This document shows, in pieces, positions 5,107 to 5,646 of a stretch of 5,646 bases of DNA. The position numbers and the translations under genes were made by a program. The notes beneath the pieces were generated by a model, which did no database searches, was not told the DNA's origin, and was given only the letters and a program-made list of their open reading frames with translations. The stretch spans positions 1-5,646 of the forward strand of contig JBMORO010000054.1 of NCBI GenBank assembly GCA_049322295.1. The letters run 5' to 3'. Every line of letters starts with the position of its first letter. Positions within the stretch are counted from its first letter, which is position 1. The stretch is from JBMORO01 sp049322295. Lineage in GTDB: Bacteria; Patescibacteriota; Minisyncoccia; RBG-13-40-8-A.

Positions 5107-5256
5107 TATTATGCCCCGTACTAGAACTTCGACTGGTCGCCAGAGGCGACCGCATCTACGGGGCAGAGATAGATAAAGTTTATTTAACTATAATTATTAA
5201 CCCTTAAAACTCCGATAGCCAGCATTTTGCTGTCGAAGTTTCAGTACGGGGTATGG
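5107..5256 (+). promoter_or_regulatory. Structured rpsB mRNA leader with two competing helices
   Basis: Helix A pairs TGCCCCGTA (5112-5120) with TACGGGGCA (5157-5165), enclosing the 5135-5151 hairpin. Helix B pairs 5109-5133 with 5232-5256: 24 of 25 positions pair (four of them G-U, one A-C mismatch), and the rpsB start codon 5253-5255 is buried in it. Both use 5112-5120, so they exclude each other. Helix A can form first during transcription, helix B only once the start region is made. No Shine-Dalgarno precedes the ATG (GTACGGGGT). A translational control role is an inference; rpsB leader autoregulation by S2 is known in gammaproteobacteria, but this leader shows no obvious resemblance. Confidence 0.45.
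5110..5255. mobile_element. Small inverted-repeat element flanked by TATG repeats at the rpsB start codon
   Basis: The body is 5114-5251 (138 bp). Its left end CCCCGTACTAGAACTTCGAC (5114-5133) and the reverse complement of its right end (5232-5251) agree at 18 of 20 positions. Immediately outside, TATG is present at 5110-5113 and again at 5252-5255, as expected for a 4-bp target duplication. The right TATG includes the rpsB ATG. Inside are a 7-bp hairpin GGTCGCC-AGA-GGCGACC (5135-5151) and an AT-rich stretch (5166-5220). There is no transposase, so this is at most a non-autonomous MITE-like unit. A 4-bp flank match can arise by chance, and an evolved leader structure is the alternative. Confidence 0.5.
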
Positions 5257-5646
5257 CCAAAGAAAAAGACAATTCAATAGTTTCTGAAGAATTAGCCCAG
5301 AAGATGTTGGAGGCGGGTGTTCATTTTGGTCACAAAAAATCGAACTGGAACCCCAGGATGAACCAGTATATCTACGGAGTGAAAAACAATATTTACATTA
5401 TTGATTTAGAAAAGACAATGAAAGAGCTGGAGAAAGCAATTAATTTTATAAAAGAAATAAAAAAGAATAATGGCAAAATTCTCTTTGTGGAAACTCGACC
5501 TCAGAGTGAATTTTTAGTCGAGGAAATGGCCAAAAAATATAAAATGCCTTATGTGGTTTCTCGCTGGATTGGGGGTCTATTAACTAATTTCAAAGCCATC
5601 AGAAAGAGAATTGAGTACTTTATAGAATTAGAGAAAAAGAAAACGG
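5253..5646 (+). CDS. rpsB: 30S ribosomal protein uS2, N-terminal part (runs off window)
   Basis: 131 codons are visible; the gene continues past the right edge. uS2 binds the 30S head-body junction and is needed for uS1 or mRNA docking in many bacteria. Diagnostic motifs: LEAGVHFGHKKSNWNPRM (19-36), IYGVKNNIYIIDLEKT (40-55), the ILFVETRPQSEFLVEEMA segment (76-93; typically F-V-G-T-K-x-x-A), and RWIGGLLTNFKAIRKRI (104-120). The ATG at 5253 yields the expected short basic lead (M-A-K-E-K-D) before the conserved core, and no better upstream start exists in frame. It is transcribed divergently from rpmE-prfA. The start codon is part of both a TATG direct repeat and a long inverted repeat. tsf often follows rpsB, but that position is outside the window. 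Confidence 0.96.
   Translation, partial: MAKEKDNSIVSEELAQKMLEAGVHFGHKKSNWNPRMNQYIYGVKNNIYIIDLEKTMKELEKAINFIKEIKKNNGKILFVETRPQSEFLVEEMAKKYKMPYVVSRWIGGLLTNFKAIRKRIEYFIELEKKKT

Noticed and set aside
4805..5155. A 116-residue minus-strand frame with an N-terminal extension of bL31
   Set aside because: The first 44 codons cross the divergent promoter and inverted-repeat region, look non-coding, and bL31 proteins begin at the M-K-K-D-I-H-P start (5023).
5112..5165. A tRNA-like fold (9-bp closing stem with an inner hairpin)
   Set aside because: It is only 54 nt, has one inner arm, no anticodon or T-arm consensus and no normal acceptor geometry.
5189..5194. Perfect TATAAT as the main rpsB promoter
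   Set aside because: No -35-like hexamer lies about 17 bp upstream, and AT-rich sequence yields this hexamer easily; kept only as a possible weak internal start.
1..5646. CRISPR array, integrated phage or defence system
   Set aside because: No regularly spaced direct repeats, no cas, integrase or transposase gene; all well-supported genes of known family are housekeeping or cell-wall functions.

Overview
The window reads as a piece of an AT-rich chromosome from a small-genome bacterium, most likely a member of the Candidate Phyla Radiation (Patescibacteria, Parcubacteria-like). This is inferred from protein style: Lys/Glu/Ile-rich proteins, a PcsB-type coiled coil fused to a lytic transglycosylase, an unusually short release factor 1, compact gene spacing, near absence of Shine-Dalgarno sites and palindromes at many gene junctions. 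No 16S or other decisive marker is present, so the placement is an inference. The standard bacterial code fits: every complete gene is open without in-frame TGA, and all six visible stops are TAA or TAG.

Layout. Positions 1-772 (+) hold the 3' part of an unrecognised protein gene. A perfect 15-bp stem-loop (778-815) follows, then a class II fructose-bisphosphate aldolase gene (824-1690, +). The spacer 1691-1892 holds a MITE-like, GC-hairpin-containing inverted-repeat element (1690-1828) and a promoter candidate for the bL25/CTC gene (1893-2642, +). That gene's stop codon directly touches the ATG of a secreted coiled-coil lytic transglycosylase gene (2643-3956, +). A convergent spacer (3957-4086) holds a probable bidirectional terminator and a perfect 32-bp palindrome. 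On the minus strand lie rpmE (bL31, 5023-4805) and prfA (RF1 lacking domain 1, 4788-4087), in that transcription order. A divergent promoter region separates rpmE from rpsB (uS2, 5253 to the window end, +).

Functionally this is mostly translation (bL25, bL31, RF1, uS2), with one central-carbon enzyme and one cell-wall enzyme. There is no defence system, CRISPR array, tRNA or rRNA.

The most unusual feature lies between the rpsB promoter and its start codon. A 138-bp segment (5114-5251) is bounded by 20-bp inverted repeats (18/20 identical) and flanked on both sides by a TATG direct repeat; the right-hand copy contains the rpsB start codon. Removing one unit (142 bp) in silico places the rpsB ATG 10 nt after its -10 box, the near-leaderless spacing also seen for rpmE (10 nt) and bL25 (9 nt). 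A small inverted-repeat element therefore appears to have inserted at the start codon and given rpsB a structured leader. In that leader the start codon can pair with the 5' arm, in competition with an upstream 9-bp helix.
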